Assembly (NCBI GenBank): GCA_021741205.1
Contig: JAIOYI010000001.1
Coordinates: forward strand, 1-64,000
Reading direction: 5' to 3'
Length of the DNA stretch: 64,000 nucleotides
DNA from: Emcibacter sp.
GTDB lineage: Bacteria; Pseudomonadota; Alphaproteobacteria; Sphingomonadales; Emcibacteraceae
In this document: one piece after another, positions 42,579 through 51,208 of the stretch
How the letters are laid out: each line of letters opens with the position of its first letter
Position numbering within the stretch: position 1 is the first letter of the stretch
Made by a program: the position numbers and the translations under genes
The notes under the pieces: model-generated
What the model saw: the letters and a program-made list of their open reading frames with translations, nothing else
Told to the model about the DNA's origin: nothing
Databases searched by the model: none

Positions 42579-43664
42579 TCACTTTGGCAATATATGGGGA
42601 AAAATTCTGGTCACATGGCCCATCTTGCGCCCGGGGCGAGCCTCTCTCTTACCGTAATGATGAAAATTCGCATCGGGATCCTTTAAATAAATATCCATAT
42701 CCAAAATTTCATCCCCAATAAGATTTTTCATTTCTGCCCGACCATAAAGCGACGTCTCACCAAGCGGCAAACCGCAAATAGCTCTGATGTGCTGCTCAAA
42801 CTGACTAGTGGGGCAGGCCTCAATCGACCAATGCCCACTATTATGAACCCGAGGGGCAATTTCATTCACCCTAAAAATAGGATCAGATGAGGACACAAAA
42901 AATTCTACCGCAAGAACCCCAACATAGTTAAGCTCAGAAACAATATGATGCGCAATCTCTACGGCCTGCTTGCGAAGGACAGGATCAATACGAGCTGGTA
43001 CAATGGATAGATCAAGGATATGATTTTTATGAATATTTTCCGCAGGATCAAAGCATTTAATTTCGCCGTCCTGACCTCGCGCCGCAAGAACAGATATTTC
43101 CATATCAAAATCAATAAAGCCCTCAACAATCACTTCACAGGAATTAAGGCTTTGCCAAGCCCTCTGCACATCACGCTCCGTTCTTACAATGGCTTGTCCC
43201 TTGCCGTCATAACCAAACCGCCTTGTTTTTAAAACAGCCGGATAGCCAATTTGTTTTAACGCCTCGATTGCCTCATTCATTGTGGATACTGGGGCGTAGG
43301 GAGCTGTATTAACATTAATATTGTTCAGAAATTTTTTTTCATGCAGGCGATCCTGAGAAATCTGTAACACCTCTGCACTTGGGAAAACCGTCACATATCG
43401 GCTTAAAATATTAACTGTTTCCACAGGAATATTTTCAAATTCATATGTGACCACATCAACGGCCTTGGCAAATCCTATTAGGGCTTTTTCATCTTCATAA
43501 TCAAAACGACTGATTTTATCAGTCACCTGCTCTGCAGGATTTTTTTCATCGGGGCAATAAATATGGGTATGATAACCAAGTTGTACGGCCGCCATTGCAA
43601 GCATACGGCCTAACTGTCCCCCACCAAGTATTCCTACGGTCGCCCCAGGTGTAACTTTAATCAT
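42579..43664 (-). CDS. purK: N5-carboxyaminoimidazole ribonucleotide synthase PurK
   Basis: PurK, 361 aa, the ATP-grasp enzyme that carboxylates AIR to N5-CAIR in purine synthesis. The start at 43664 (MIKVTPGATVGILGGGQLGRMLAMAAVQLG) opens the family's N-terminal motif. The longer frame would overlap the purE end and is not conserved-looking. Other signatures are DVVTYEFENIPVET, YPAVLKTRRFGYDGKGQAIVR and the end of ATP-grasp (VNEIAPRVHNSGHWSIEACPTSQFEQHIRAICGLPLG). It follows purE by 16 bp, in the same operon. Confidence 0.96.
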   Translation of the reverse strand: MIKVTPGATVGILGGGQLGRMLAMAAVQLGYHTHIYCPDEKNPAEQVTDKISRFDYEDEKALIGFAKAVDVVTYEFENIPVETVNILSRYVTVFPSAEVLQISQDRLHEKKFLNNINVNTAPYAPVSTMNEAIEALKQIGYPAVLKTRRFGYDGKGQAIVRTERDVQRAWQSLNSCEVIVEGFIDFDMEISVLAARGQDGEIKCFDPAENIHKNHILDLSIVPARIDPVLRKQAVEIAHHIVSELNYVGVLAVEFFVSSSDPIFRVNEIAPRVHNSGHWSIEACPTSQFEQHIRAICGLPLGETSLYGRAEMKNLIGDEILDMDIYLKDPDANFHHYGKREARPGRKMGHVTRIFPHILPK

Positions 43665-43680
43665 ATTTTTCTCATGAATA

Positions 43681-44172
43681 TTATTCTGGTGCATCTGCGA
43701 CTGAAACTGTTTGTTCCTTTCGCCATAGGAAAAGCTTTTCTGCAATATTTTCATCCATCAATGCGATAATGGATGCGGCAAGTAATCCTGCGTTCTTAGC
43801 GCCTGGCTTTCCAATCGCAAGCGTTCCCACAGGAACACCCCCCGGCATTTGCACGATGGATAACAAACTATCCATACCTTTTAATGCCTTGCTTTCAACA
43901 GGAACACCGAGCACAGGCAATGTGGTCATTGAGGCCACCATACCCGGCAGATGTGCCGCCCCACCAGCACCCGCAATAATGACTTTCAGACCTCGTCCTG
44001 CTGCGTTTTGGGCATATTCCATCAACCGTTTAGGGGTTCTATGAGCCGAAACAATCTTTGCTTCAAACGAAACCCCAAGCCGTTCCAAAATATCGGTAGC
44101 CTCCTTCATGGTATCCCAATCAGACTGACTTCCCATGATCACACCAACGACAGGTTCATTGTAATTTATCAT
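43681..44172 (-). CDS. purE: N5-CAIR mutase PurE (class I)
   Basis: PurE, 163 aa, which converts N5-CAIR to CAIR. The class I motif [25 protein letters not shown] and the SAHRTPKRL catalytic loop (with His) are present, followed by [58 protein letters not shown]. It is directly followed by purK, the typical pair. The 222 bp upstream is divergent to the diguanylate cyclase gene and contains AT-rich sequence with no clear riboswitch fold. Confidence 0.97.
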   Translation of the reverse strand: MINYNEPVVGVIMGSQSDWDTMKEATDILERLGVSFEAKIVSAHRTPKRLMEYAQNAAGRGLKVIIAGAGGAAHLPGMVASMTTLPVLGVPVESKALKGMDSLLSIVQMPGGVPVGTLAIGKPGAKNAGLLAASIIALMDENIAEKLFLWRKEQTVSVADAPE

Positions 44173-44394
44173 TCCTGTAACTGTTCCCGTTTAACGTCCT
44201 ATAATTTAGACGCTTTTCCTAAAAATTAGACCATATTAAAATATGGAACATCAAATTATAATGATAGTTTATAATTGTGCAAGCTTTCCATAATTTGTTC
44301 AATATAACCAGAAAGCCTTCTGGATAATATATTAAAATATGCTATTATAAATAACCTACCCATAAATATATAATGATTTTTCAGGTGTTATAAG

Positions 44395-45129
44395 ATGAGA
44401 GTACCCATTTCAGGTCCAACAAGAAGCACAGAACCGCTTCGTCGTAAAGTTGTTGGAAATACATCAGACGCAGCACTTGTAACTGAAACATCTCATGCTC
44501 GAAACATCAATGATACCGCAAATATCATGGGTATTCCTTCTAGCGAGGTGACCGAAAAAGTTCGCAACGCCATCATGGCGCTCATGTCGGAAGTAGACGG
44601 CATGCGCAAAGAATTGGAACTTGCCCACCGTAAAATATCCGAGTTAGAGAAACTTGCCGATCAGGACAGTTTGGTTGCCATTTCCAACAGGCGCGCATTC
44701 GTGCGAGAAATGTCCCGTATGATTTCCTATTCACAGCGTTATGGTATCAAAAGCTCTTTGGTTTTCTTGGATATGAATGATCTGAAAAAAATTAATGATG
44801 AAAATGGTCATTCTGTGGGAGATGCCGCTCTTGTTCACTTAAGCAGTGTCATTGTAAAAAACCTGCGTGATTCTGATATCGTTGGAAGATTAGGGGGTGA
44901 CGAGTTTGGTATTATTCTCCCCAAGGCGGACGAACAGACGGCAACCACAAAGGCGCAAGACCTTGTTAACACCATATACAAAACTCCCCTGATCTGGCAG
45001 GGAAAAGAATTCCCCCTCAAGGTCGCTTATGGGATATATCCTCTGTCTGGAAATGAAAGTGCGGATCAGGCCTTGGACATGGCCGATAAGAATATGTATG
45101 TTCATAAGAAAAAATTAAAAAATGAATAA
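44395..45129 (+). CDS. GGDEF domain diguanylate cyclase
   Basis: A 244-residue predicted diguanylate cyclase that makes c-di-GMP. Residues 1-75 contain a helical segment with a coiled coil (NAIMALMSEVDGMRKELELAHRKISELEKLADQ). The GGDEF domain follows: DSLVAISNRRAFVREMSRMI, the nucleotide-binding SLVFLDMNDLKKINDENGHSVGDAALVHLS and the active site RLGGDEFGIILP. The inhibitory RxxD I-site is not obvious, because the residues before GGDEF read RDSDIVGR and RDSD does carry the R..D pattern. There is no membrane segment, so it is cytoplasmic. It may influence pilus or polysaccharide output, an inference from general c-di-GMP biology only. Confidence 0.93.
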   Translation: MRVPISGPTRSTEPLRRKVVGNTSDAALVTETSHARNINDTANIMGIPSSEVTEKVRNAIMALMSEVDGMRKELELAHRKISELEKLADQDSLVAISNRRAFVREMSRMISYSQRYGIKSSLVFLDMNDLKKINDENGHSVGDAALVHLSSVIVKNLRDSDIVGRLGGDEFGIILPKADEQTATTKAQDLVNTIYKTPLIWQGKEFPLKVAYGIYPLSGNESADQALDMADKNMYVHKKKLKNE

Positions 45130-45141
45130 ACCCATTCTGTT

Positions 45142-45342
45142 TTAAGCAATGATATCGGGTAGTAATTCATTCTCAAGACGAACTATCTTGTCCTTCAAAT
45201 GCAATTTCTGCTTTTTCAATCGCTGTACCTGAAGTACATTAGATTTTCCACTTTCTATCAAGGCCTGAATAGCCATATCAAGATCTCTATGTTGAACAAC
45301 GAGCTCTTGGATCTTTTCGGCAATTTCATTTTCATCCATCAC
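45142..45342 (-). CDS. DUF465/YdcH-like small coiled-coil protein
   Basis: A 66-residue protein made mainly of one amphipathic helix pair. The sequence EIAEKIQELVVQHRDLDMAIQALIESGKSNVLQVQRLKKQKLHLKDKIVRLENELLPDIIA matches the YdcH/DUF465 family, with LxxxHxxLDxxIxxL followed by LKKxKLxLKDxI. Family role is unknown. A second gene of the same family lies at 46200 with the ubiX gene between, an arrangement common in alphaproteobacteria. Confidence 0.88.
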   Translation of the reverse strand: MMDENEIAEKIQELVVQHRDLDMAIQALIESGKSNVLQVQRLKKQKLHLKDKIVRLENELLPDIIA

Positions 45343-45453
45343 AATTCCAATAACAAATCATCTCGTTGTATATACCTAAGACCACAAATATAACCTTATG
45401 CTACCATATTTAAGGGAAGCAGACTGTAAAAAAATACTTAAAAGATCTTTGTT

Positions 45454-46026
45454 TTATTCTGATTTCCACCGTCTAACTTCAGCGACATCAATATCAAATA
45501 GATCCAACAGACGACCCAACGTATGATCAATCATCTCATCAATGGTGCTGGGTTTTGCATACATCGCAGGAACGGGCGGCGCTATAATGGCTCCCATCTC
45601 TGAAAGTGCCGTCATGGTCCGCAAATGCCCCGTATGAAGGGGTGTTTCTCTCACCATCAAAACAAGTCTTCTGCGCTCTTTTAACACCACATCCGCTGCA
45701 CGGGTCAAAAGAGATGAGGTAACGCCTGTGGCAATCTCTGACATAGACCGAATCGAACAAGGTACAATCAGCATACCCATAGTTTTGACAGATCCACTGG
45801 AAATTTTTGCGCCAATATCATCAGCCGCATAAGAAAAATCCGCCAATGCCTGAACATCAGAGATCTTCATGTCCATTTCATACCCTAATGTTACCTTGGC
45901 AGAGCGTGACATGATCAAATGCGTTTCTATATCAAGCCGACTTAATATCTCAAGAAGCCTTACTCCATAACAAATTCCGGATGCTCCAGACAGCCCTACT
46001 ATAATTTTATCTCTCTCTTTTGCCAT
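45454..46026 (-). CDS. ubiX: flavin prenyltransferase UbiX
   Basis: UbiX, 190 aa, makes prenylated FMN, the cofactor of the UbiD decarboxylase in ubiquinone synthesis. Features are the phosphate-binding VGLSGASGICYGVRLLEIL, the central PCSIRSMSEIATGVTSSLLTRAADVVLKERRRLVLMVRETPLHTGHLRTMTALSEMGAIIAPPVPAMY and the C-terminal TLGRLLDLFDID, all typical. The gene lies between two YdcH-like genes. COQ9 at 40.9 kb is a second ubiquinone gene in the window, but they are not in one operon. Confidence 0.95.
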   Translation of the reverse strand: MAKERDKIIVGLSGASGICYGVRLLEILSRLDIETHLIMSRSAKVTLGYEMDMKISDVQALADFSYAADDIGAKISSGSVKTMGMLIVPCSIRSMSEIATGVTSSLLTRAADVVLKERRRLVLMVRETPLHTGHLRTMTALSEMGAIIAPPVPAMYAKPSTIDEMIDHTLGRLLDLFDIDVAEVRRWKSE

Positions 46027-46133
46027 AAAAGGATATCCTTAAAAAAAATTATATTTCCGCATAAAATATTAACACATTATATGGTATAATATTTTCTATT
46101 ATGCCAATATTAATAAATGAATCATAGATTTCC

Positions 46134-46162
46134 GTGACAATATTCATTTTTTATGGTCTAAT
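46134..46162 (+). promoter_or_regulatory. sigma-70-like promoter of the small YdcH-type gene
   Basis: GTGACA (46134-46139), 17-bp spacer, TCTAAT (46157-46162), 38 bp before the start codon of the small gene at 46200. Both boxes match 5 of 6. Confidence 0.55.
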
Positions 46163-46199
46163 TTTTAAGCTAAATATTTCCACAAAAGGAGAATCAAAT

Positions 46200-46370
46200 A
46201 TGCATGTAGCAGCTCATCTTGCAACGCTTTCAGAAAAACATCAAAAAATTGACCAAATCATCATTCAAGAAGAACATAGACCGTCCCCCGACACCATAAT
46301 ACTTCACGAATTGAAAAAAGAAAAACTGAAGCTAAAAGACGAGATCGAGCGATTTAAGAATACAGCATAA
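46200..46370 (+). CDS. DUF465/YdcH-like small protein, 56 aa
   Basis: A 56-residue protein beginning MHVAAHLATLSEKHQKIDQIIIQEEHRPSPDTIILHELKKEKLKLKDEIERF. It shows the YdcH/DUF465 pattern L..KHxxID..I..E..RP.PD...L..LKK.KLKLKDEI. The ATG at 46200 is supported by AAAAGGAGA upstream and by the promoter at 46134. A longer in-frame extension without ribosome site is rejected. It is followed by a strong terminator, so it is a single-gene unit. Function is unknown; compare with the paralogue at 45142. Confidence 0.9.
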   Translation: MHVAAHLATLSEKHQKIDQIIIQEEHRPSPDTIILHELKKEKLKLKDEIERFKNTA

Positions 46371-46380
46371 TGAAACAATG

Positions 46381-46410
46381 AAAAAGACCCCCAATTGGGG
46401 GTCTTTTTAG
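46381..46410. terminator. bidirectional terminator
   Basis: AAAAAGACCCCC (46381-46392) pairs with GGGGGTCTTTTT (46397-46408) across loop AATT. Flanking A- and T-runs let it serve the plus-strand small gene and the minus-strand trcR gene. Confidence 0.9.
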
Positions 46411-46436
46411 TTTTATGAGAAAATATATCAGCAATA

Positions 46437-46997
46437 TCATCCTTCTTCGGATATTTCTGCTTCTGGTGTTTCTACAACTACGGGTGGCGTTGCCTTGGTA
46501 ACGGCGGCATCCAATTCACCCTGCCGACAAAGCCCGAGTAAAACAGGGTCAACAGCTTTAATTTCGCTCATATTCCAATGACTGCGTTCCCGAATCGCTA
46601 AGATCGTGGGTTTTGTTGTTCCCACCAGTCGGCATATCTGGGCATTCGATAATTCAGGGTGATGTTTCAACAACCACGCAATCGCATCAGGTTTATCCTG
46701 TCTTTTTGACACGGGTGTATATCTTGCCCCGCGAGAACGAATTTTAGCGGGAATCTCATCCTTTATAATCTTAAGGCTCGCCGTACTGTCTTCTTGACAG
46801 CGTTCAATTTCTTTCCACGTCAGTTGACCATTCACAACGGGGTCAAGACCAACGATATTTTGAGCAACCTGCTCGTCTGCAATTCCCTGCACTTCCAATT
46901 CATGCAAATTACAAAATTCTGCAATTTGACGAAAGGATAAGCTTGTATTATCTACTAACCAGACGGCCGTTGCTATTGGCATCAAAGGCTGGGTCAT
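46437..46997 (-). CDS. trcR: DUF1013 cell-cycle transcriptional regulator TrcR
   Basis: A 186-residue DUF1013 protein, described in Caulobacter as TrcR, an RNA-polymerase-associated regulator needed for normal cell-cycle transcription. Features are MPIATAVWLVDNTSLSFRQIAEFCNLHELEVQGIADEQVAQNIVGLDPVVNGQLTWKEIERCQ and the helix-turn-helix-like KPDAIAWLLKHHPELSNAQICRLVGTTKPTILAIRERSHWN. The last 20 residues are an acidic tail. It is monocistronic, and its terminator faces the small YdcH-type gene. Confidence 0.9.
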   Translation of the reverse strand: MTQPLMPIATAVWLVDNTSLSFRQIAEFCNLHELEVQGIADEQVAQNIVGLDPVVNGQLTWKEIERCQEDSTASLKIIKDEIPAKIRSRGARYTPVSKRQDKPDAIAWLLKHHPELSNAQICRLVGTTKPTILAIRERSHWNMSEIKAVDPVLLGLCRQGELDAAVTKATPPVVVETPEAEISEEG

Positions 46998-47310
46998 ATA
47001 ACCTCCTACGGGATTTTAATCCGTTATTCTTAAAAAATTGTATGATTACTATGCCATAACATAAAGGGATTCTTTCTTTTGGCAAAGCTTTATACGCACG
47101 GAAATGTCATATTTGTTTCTCACCAAAAGGGCAAGCATAAAAGACTTTTTACCTTATAAAAAGACCCCTTATCCATTCAGATCGTTCTTTTTGCCCATAA
47201 TACAAGTAAATAGACTTGAAATATATCTGTATACCAGACTATCTAATATGGTAAGTTTTCCTATAATAAAGACTATAGTAATCACAAACCAAATAACCGT
47301 TAGAAAAATA
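46998..47310. other. intergenic region without a supported gene
   Basis: About 313 bp between the divergent trcR gene and the signal-peptide gene at 47311. An open frame runs through it from 47104 in the phase of the 47311 gene, but the sequence (MSYLFLTKRASIKDFLPYKKTPYPFR...) is not protein-like and lacks a ribosome site. The upstream part is treated as non-coding, with promoters expected in both directions. Confidence 0.55.
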
Positions 47311-47880
47311 ATGCAAAAAATTCGTTCCTTAGCCATCCGTATAATATTACTGCTTTCTATATCCTCTGTTGCCTATGCGGATTCCCCATTAAATGTTAAT
47401 GATATTCAGTATTTTATGAAGGTGATGCCGCCCTTACAACTGCTCGGGCAAAAATATAACTTTGAAAATGGCGCCGAACAAAATCAAATTATGGACATCA
47501 ATAATTTTACCCCTATGTCCAATGCCTTGGAGATCATCCAAACTCATAAAGCCTTTAGCGAATTTCAATCCATTATTCACACGGCTGGTTTTTCCTCCCC
47601 TCAACATTGGGCAACCGTTGGGGACCGCATCATGAGAGCCTATATTTCACTTCAGACGGCAAAAAACATGACACCAAAAAAAATACAAGACATGACGATA
47701 AGCATTGAAGAAATGAATAAAAACGAATATTTATCATTGGAAACAAAACAAAACATTCAAAATAACCTGAACAATATGATTGAAATGGTACGTAACACAC
47801 CACAAGACATCAAAAATGATCAAGAAACGCTTAAACCTTTTCTAACCCAGTTAGAACGACTATTCGAGGAACAACAATGA
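47311..47880 (+). CDS. hypothetical periplasmic protein
   Basis: A 189-residue secreted protein. The start at 47311 gives a clean signal peptide (MQKIRSLAIRIILLLSISSVAYA, then DSPLNVNDIQYF). The mature part is helical and Asn/Gln-rich (NNFTPMSNALEIIQTHKAFSEFQSIIHTAGFSSPQHWATVGDRIMRAYISLQTAKNM, then EYLSLETKQNIQNNLNNMIEMVRNTPQDIKNDQETLKPFLTQLERLFEEQQ). No known domain is recognised. It overlaps the next gene by 4 bp (ATGA), so the two are translationally coupled. Confidence 0.78.
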   Translation: MQKIRSLAIRIILLLSISSVAYADSPLNVNDIQYFMKVMPPLQLLGQKYNFENGAEQNQIMDINNFTPMSNALEIIQTHKAFSEFQSIIHTAGFSSPQHWATVGDRIMRAYISLQTAKNMTPKKIQDMTISIEEMNKNEYLSLETKQNIQNNLNNMIEMVRNTPQDIKNDQETLKPFLTQLERLFEEQQ

Positions 47881-48110
47881 CCAGAACAGAAGTTATGCGA
47901 CTGCGTAAATATCTCAATGATAAATTCGACAACAATAGTTTTGAATTAAAATCCGGCAACCAAAAAGATGACAGTATGGAATTGCATTTTGAGGGTGAAT
48001 TCCTTGGCGTTATTTACCGCGATGAAGAAGATGGCGAGGTTTCCTATGCTTTGAACATTGCCATCCTAGAAGAAGACCTGCCATACGCCTCTGATGCCTC
48101 TTTGATATAG
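47877..48110 (+). CDS. DUF3126 family protein
   Basis: A 77-residue protein of the DUF3126 family, found widely in alphaproteobacteria with unknown function. The pattern EVMRLRKYLNDKFDNNSFELKSGNQKDDSMELHFEGEFLGVIYRDEEDGEVSYALNIAILEEDL is typical of this family (helix, three to four strands, acidic end). Its start overlaps the stop of the upstream periplasmic protein gene by 4 bp. It converges with the CDF transporter gene. Confidence 0.85.
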   Translation: MTRTEVMRLRKYLNDKFDNNSFELKSGNQKDDSMELHFEGEFLGVIYRDEEDGEVSYALNIAILEEDLPYASDASLI

Positions 48111-48137
48111 CAGAATTGTCATCCTATAATGGTTTTA

Positions 48138-48761
48138 TCAGTACGTAGACGATTTTAATTCATGGATCGCAAGCACTATGATTCGGTAGCTTGCTGTCAC
48201 CGAAAGGGTCGCCATAACCGTTGCAACGATAAAGTCTGGCCAACCTGATCCTGTAACAAAAACCCCAGACGCCGCAACAATAATGGCAAGATTTCCAATC
48301 GCGTCATTACGGGAACAAAGCCATACGGACTGCATGTTGCTATCACCTGTTCTAAACTTATAAAGCAAAATTGCACTAATCATATTGGCAATAAAAGCTA
48401 TAACGCCCATTGCTCCCATAATTTCATATGCGGGTGCGGTATCATAAAGCAGGTAAAAGATCATCTGTCCATAGACCCATAATCCCAAAAGCCCAAGACT
48501 TATTCCTTTAAAGAGTGCGACCCTTGCTCTAATGGTTTTTGAAAAACCAAGAGCCATTAATGTTAAGGCATAGGTGACTGTATCCCCAAGAAAATCCAAA
48601 GCATCCGCTTGTAAAGAAACAGAGTTCGCATAGAAGGCACTGGTAAATTCCGCCACGAACATCACCCCATTAATAAACAGAACAATCCATAATATATTAC
48701 GAAATGACTTTATTTGGAGGAGGGATTGATCAATTTCATCATGATCACAGCATCCTGACAT
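48138..48761 (-). CDS. short cation diffusion facilitator-like transporter
   Basis: A 207-residue membrane protein with six predicted helices, resembling the CDF family (proton-coupled metal efflux) but lacking the C-terminal cytoplasmic metal-sensing domain. It opens with MSGCCDHDEID, a Cys/His/Asp-rich tip. TM2 contains LQADALDFLGD, with a DxxxD metal site as in FieF-type exporters. TM5 reads VWLCSRNDAIGN, where Cys replaces the usual His. This signature is, to my knowledge, shared by short CDF-like proteins in alphaproteobacteria. The substrate metal is unknown. Confidence 0.85.
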   Translation of the reverse strand: MSGCCDHDEIDQSLLQIKSFRNILWIVLFINGVMFVAEFTSAFYANSVSLQADALDFLGDTVTYALTLMALGFSKTIRARVALFKGISLGLLGLWVYGQMIFYLLYDTAPAYEIMGAMGVIAFIANMISAILLYKFRTGDSNMQSVWLCSRNDAIGNLAIIVAASGVFVTGSGWPDFIVATVMATLSVTASYRIIVLAIHELKSSTY

Positions 48762-48902
48762 AAATAATTTTCTCTCATCACTATTATTTAAAATAAAAAG
48801 CTAACATTAATATTTACCCATGCCTATTATATATTATAAATTGTATCTGATATCATCATTTTTTCTAAGACTTTCACAACCGCATTAAGTAGACTAATAT
48901 CC

Positions 48903-49571
48903 ATGACTAAATTATATCATTATTGGTTTTCTCCTTTTTCCAGAGCAATCCGTATTGCGCTCATGGAAAAAAATATTGAATTTGAGCTTATTCTGGAACT
49001 ACCTTGGGCCCGCAGGCATGATTTTCTTGCCTTAAATCCAGCGGGCACCGTACCTGTTATGCGACTTGATAATGAATTGATCATCAGCAGCAGCTATGCT
49101 ATCAGCGAATTTTTGGAAGAAACTCACCCGGAACCCCGATTACTTGGCAATGGCCCAGAAGAAAGGGCTGAAATTAGACGCTTGATCGATTGGTTTGACG
49201 TAAAGTTTAACGAAGAAGTTACATCCTTATTAATCACCGAGAAGATCATGAAAAGATTTCTCAAACTAGGTGTACCAGAAGCCAGCAACATCCGATGCGC
49301 CACCATCAATCTTAAACAACATCTGCGCTATATTGAATATCTGGCAGAACGACGCAATTGGTTAGGAGGCGATGAAATTTCATACGCCGATATCACAGCC
49401 GCTGCCCATCTTTCCTGTCTTGATTATCTCGGCGACGTACCATGGGATGATTTCAGCGGGGCAAAGGATTGGTATGCTCGCATAAAATCTCGCCCTTCTT
49501 TCCGTCCTTTACTGAAAGACCTGATCGCGGGACTTCCCCCTGTGCCTCACTATAAGAATCTTGATTTTTAA
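48903..49571 (+). CDS. glutathione S-transferase family protein
   Basis: A 222-residue GST-fold protein. The N-terminal thioredoxin-like domain has KLYHYWFSPFSRAIRIALMEKNIEFELILELPWARRHDFLALNPAGTVPVMRLDNELIISSSYAISEFLEETHPEPRLLG, where NPAGTVPVM and SSYAISEFLEE are the glutathione-binding motifs. The C-terminal helical domain contains WLGGDEISYADITAAAHLSCLDYLGDVPW. The gene is followed closely by queG (6 bp), a frequent arrangement in alphaproteobacteria. Substrate unknown. Confidence 0.93.
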   Translation: MTKLYHYWFSPFSRAIRIALMEKNIEFELILELPWARRHDFLALNPAGTVPVMRLDNELIISSSYAISEFLEETHPEPRLLGNGPEERAEIRRLIDWFDVKFNEEVTSLLITEKIMKRFLKLGVPEASNIRCATINLKQHLRYIEYLAERRNWLGGDEISYADITAAAHLSCLDYLGDVPWDDFSGAKDWYARIKSRPSFRPLLKDLIAGLPPVPHYKNLDF

Positions 49572-49577
49572 ACGTCG

Positions 49578-50696
49578 ATGTCGGACATAAGCCCCGCCAA
49601 AAATCACATTATCCAAACCGCAAAAGAGGCGGGCTTTGACCTTGTTAAAATAACATCTCCTTTTGGTTTAGAAAAAAATGCCCACCATTTTAAACAATTT
49701 CTTGATCTGGGTCGTCACGGGGATATGGCGTGGATGATGGAAAAATCGGACAGACGACAGTCTCCCTTAACCCTTTGGCCCGAAGTCAAAAGCATCATCA
49801 TGCTTGGTATGAATTATGGCCCGTCTCATGATCCACTTTCCCTGCTCTCTCACACCGATCGAGGTAATATTTCAGTCTATGCAAGAGGACGGGATTACCA
49901 TGATGTGGTCAAGAAAAAACTCAAACAGGTGGCGCGAAATCTGCACCGGAAATATGATGCGGATGTTAAGGTTTTTGTGGATACCGCACCCGTCATGGAA
50001 AAACCTTTGGCTGAAAAATCTGGCATGGGCTGGCAAGGCAAGCATACCAATCTGGTCAGTCGTGATTTTGGCTCGTGGCTATTTTTGGGCAGCATATTTA
50101 CGACCCTATATCTTGAGCCAGATGAGCCAGAAAAAGACCATTGTGGATCTTGTGTGAAATGTCTTGATATTTGTCCAACCAAGGCCTTTCCCGCCCCAAA
50201 CCAATTGGATGCAAGGCGATGCATATCTTACCTGACCATAGAATATAAAGGCCATATTGCCAAAGAATTCCGAAAAGCAATGGGCAATCGTATCTATGGT
50301 TGTGATGATTGTCTTGCGATCTGTCCTTGGAATAAATTTGCCAAAAAAACCCTTGAACCGTCCTATGATCCCCGCATTGAATTTACTTTTCCGCGGTTGA
50401 GTGACCTCATTGAATTGGATGATCCCGCATTTCGCAACCTTTTTTCTGGCTCCCCCGTAAAGAGGATCGGGCGGGATTATTTCATCCGTAATATCTTAAT
50501 TGCAGTGGGCAACAGCAATGATAAGTCTTTAATCCCCAAGGTGAAAGATAAGCTTTGTGATCCATCTCCTTATGTACGGGCGATGGCGGTTTGGGCGCTT
50601 TTACAATTATGTAATGAGGAAGAATGGCAAAATTTCAAAGATAAATATTCAATCAAAGAAAATGATGATGCTGTACGGCAAGAATGGCAAAAATAA
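49578..50696 (+). CDS. queG: epoxyqueuosine reductase QueG
   Basis: QueG, 372 aa, reduces epoxyqueuosine to queuosine in the wobble position of tRNAs. It uses cobalamin and two [4Fe-4S] clusters. The N-terminal cobalamin-binding half contains VFVDTAPVMEKPLAEKSGMGWQGKHTNLVSRDFGSWLFLGSIFT. The clusters are bound by CGSCVKCLDICPTKAFPAP (near residue 190) and CDDCLAICPWNKFAKK (near 245). A HEAT-like repeat domain ends the protein. The full set of eight cysteines is present. It is followed by a terminator. Confidence 0.96.
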   Translation: MSDISPAKNHIIQTAKEAGFDLVKITSPFGLEKNAHHFKQFLDLGRHGDMAWMMEKSDRRQSPLTLWPEVKSIIMLGMNYGPSHDPLSLLSHTDRGNISVYARGRDYHDVVKKKLKQVARNLHRKYDADVKVFVDTAPVMEKPLAEKSGMGWQGKHTNLVSRDFGSWLFLGSIFTTLYLEPDEPEKDHCGSCVKCLDICPTKAFPAPNQLDARRCISYLTIEYKGHIAKEFRKAMGNRIYGCDDCLAICPWNKFAKKTLEPSYDPRIEFTFPRLSDLIELDDPAFRNLFSGSPVKRIGRDYFIRNILIAVGNSNDKSLIPKVKDKLCDPSPYVRAMAVWALLQLCNEEEWQNFKDKYSIKENDDAVRQEWQK

Positions 50697-50698
50697 GC

Positions 50699-50728
50699 AA
50701 GGAGGCGAAAACGCCTCCTTAACCTTTT
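50699..50728 (+). terminator. terminator of queG
   Basis: AAGGAGGCG (50699-50707), loop AAAA, CGCCTCCTT (50712-50720), followed by AACCTTTT. Perfect 9-bp stem just after the stop codon. Confidence 0.85.
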
Positions 50729-50759
50729 AAAGATAGATTATGTTCTCAAAATATTGAGA

Positions 50760-51104
50760 TCAATCATCATGATCATTTTCATGATCTTCCTTATGTTTCA
50801 TCTTCTTCATTTTTTCTTTAGCTTCTTTGTCCTTATATTTCTTTTTTTCTTCTTTATGGTCTGAAGGACAATTTTTAGGGTCTGCTTTACAGGCGGCTTT
50901 TCTAGCTTGTTTTTCTGCCTTTTTCTCTGCCTTATGAGCCTCCTTTTCCTCTTTCTTGGCATCCCGCTTCATCATTTGCTCGGCTTTTTCCTGCTCTCCT
51001 TTGTCATCGGCAAAACTTAATGCAGGAGCCAAAATGAACGAAATCGCAACAAAGGCTGCAACCACAAATTTTGATACAATATTTTTTTCATCTTTTTTCA
51101 TCAT
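50760..51104 (-). CDS. secreted lysine/glutamate-rich protein
   Basis: A 114-residue protein with signal peptide (MMKKDEKNIVSKFVVAAFVAISFILAPALSFA, start at 51104 with AAGGAAAT upstream) followed by a highly charged low-complexity body, rich in Lys, Glu, Asp and Ala. Only two Cys are present, in KAACKADPKNCPSDH, and they could form one disulfide or bind a metal. The C-terminus is an acidic His/Asp-rich tail (KEDHENDHDD). I cannot assign a function. The charged repeats (KKAEKQARKAACKADPK) resemble secreted histidine- or lysine-rich envelope proteins. It is probably a monocistronic unit. Confidence 0.75.
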   Translation of the reverse strand: MMKKDEKNIVSKFVVAAFVAISFILAPALSFADDKGEQEKAEQMMKRDAKKEEKEAHKAEKKAEKQARKAACKADPKNCPSDHKEEKKKYKDKEAKEKMKKMKHKEDHENDHDD

Positions 51105-51208
51105 AGAAATTTCCTTATTTTTAGTTAAGAGAAAACACATAATCATCAGAATACTTACCTAAGATAAGAACATTACTATGTCATAACTATGGCAATAATA
51201 CGAATCAT

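Noticed and set aside
46134-46199. Longer start for the small YdcH-type gene
   Set aside because: The region contains a promoter, and the strong ribosome site belongs to the ATG at 46200.
47104-47310. Upstream extension of the signal-peptide gene at 47311
   Set aside because: The added residues are not protein-like, would hide the signal peptide and have no ribosome site.
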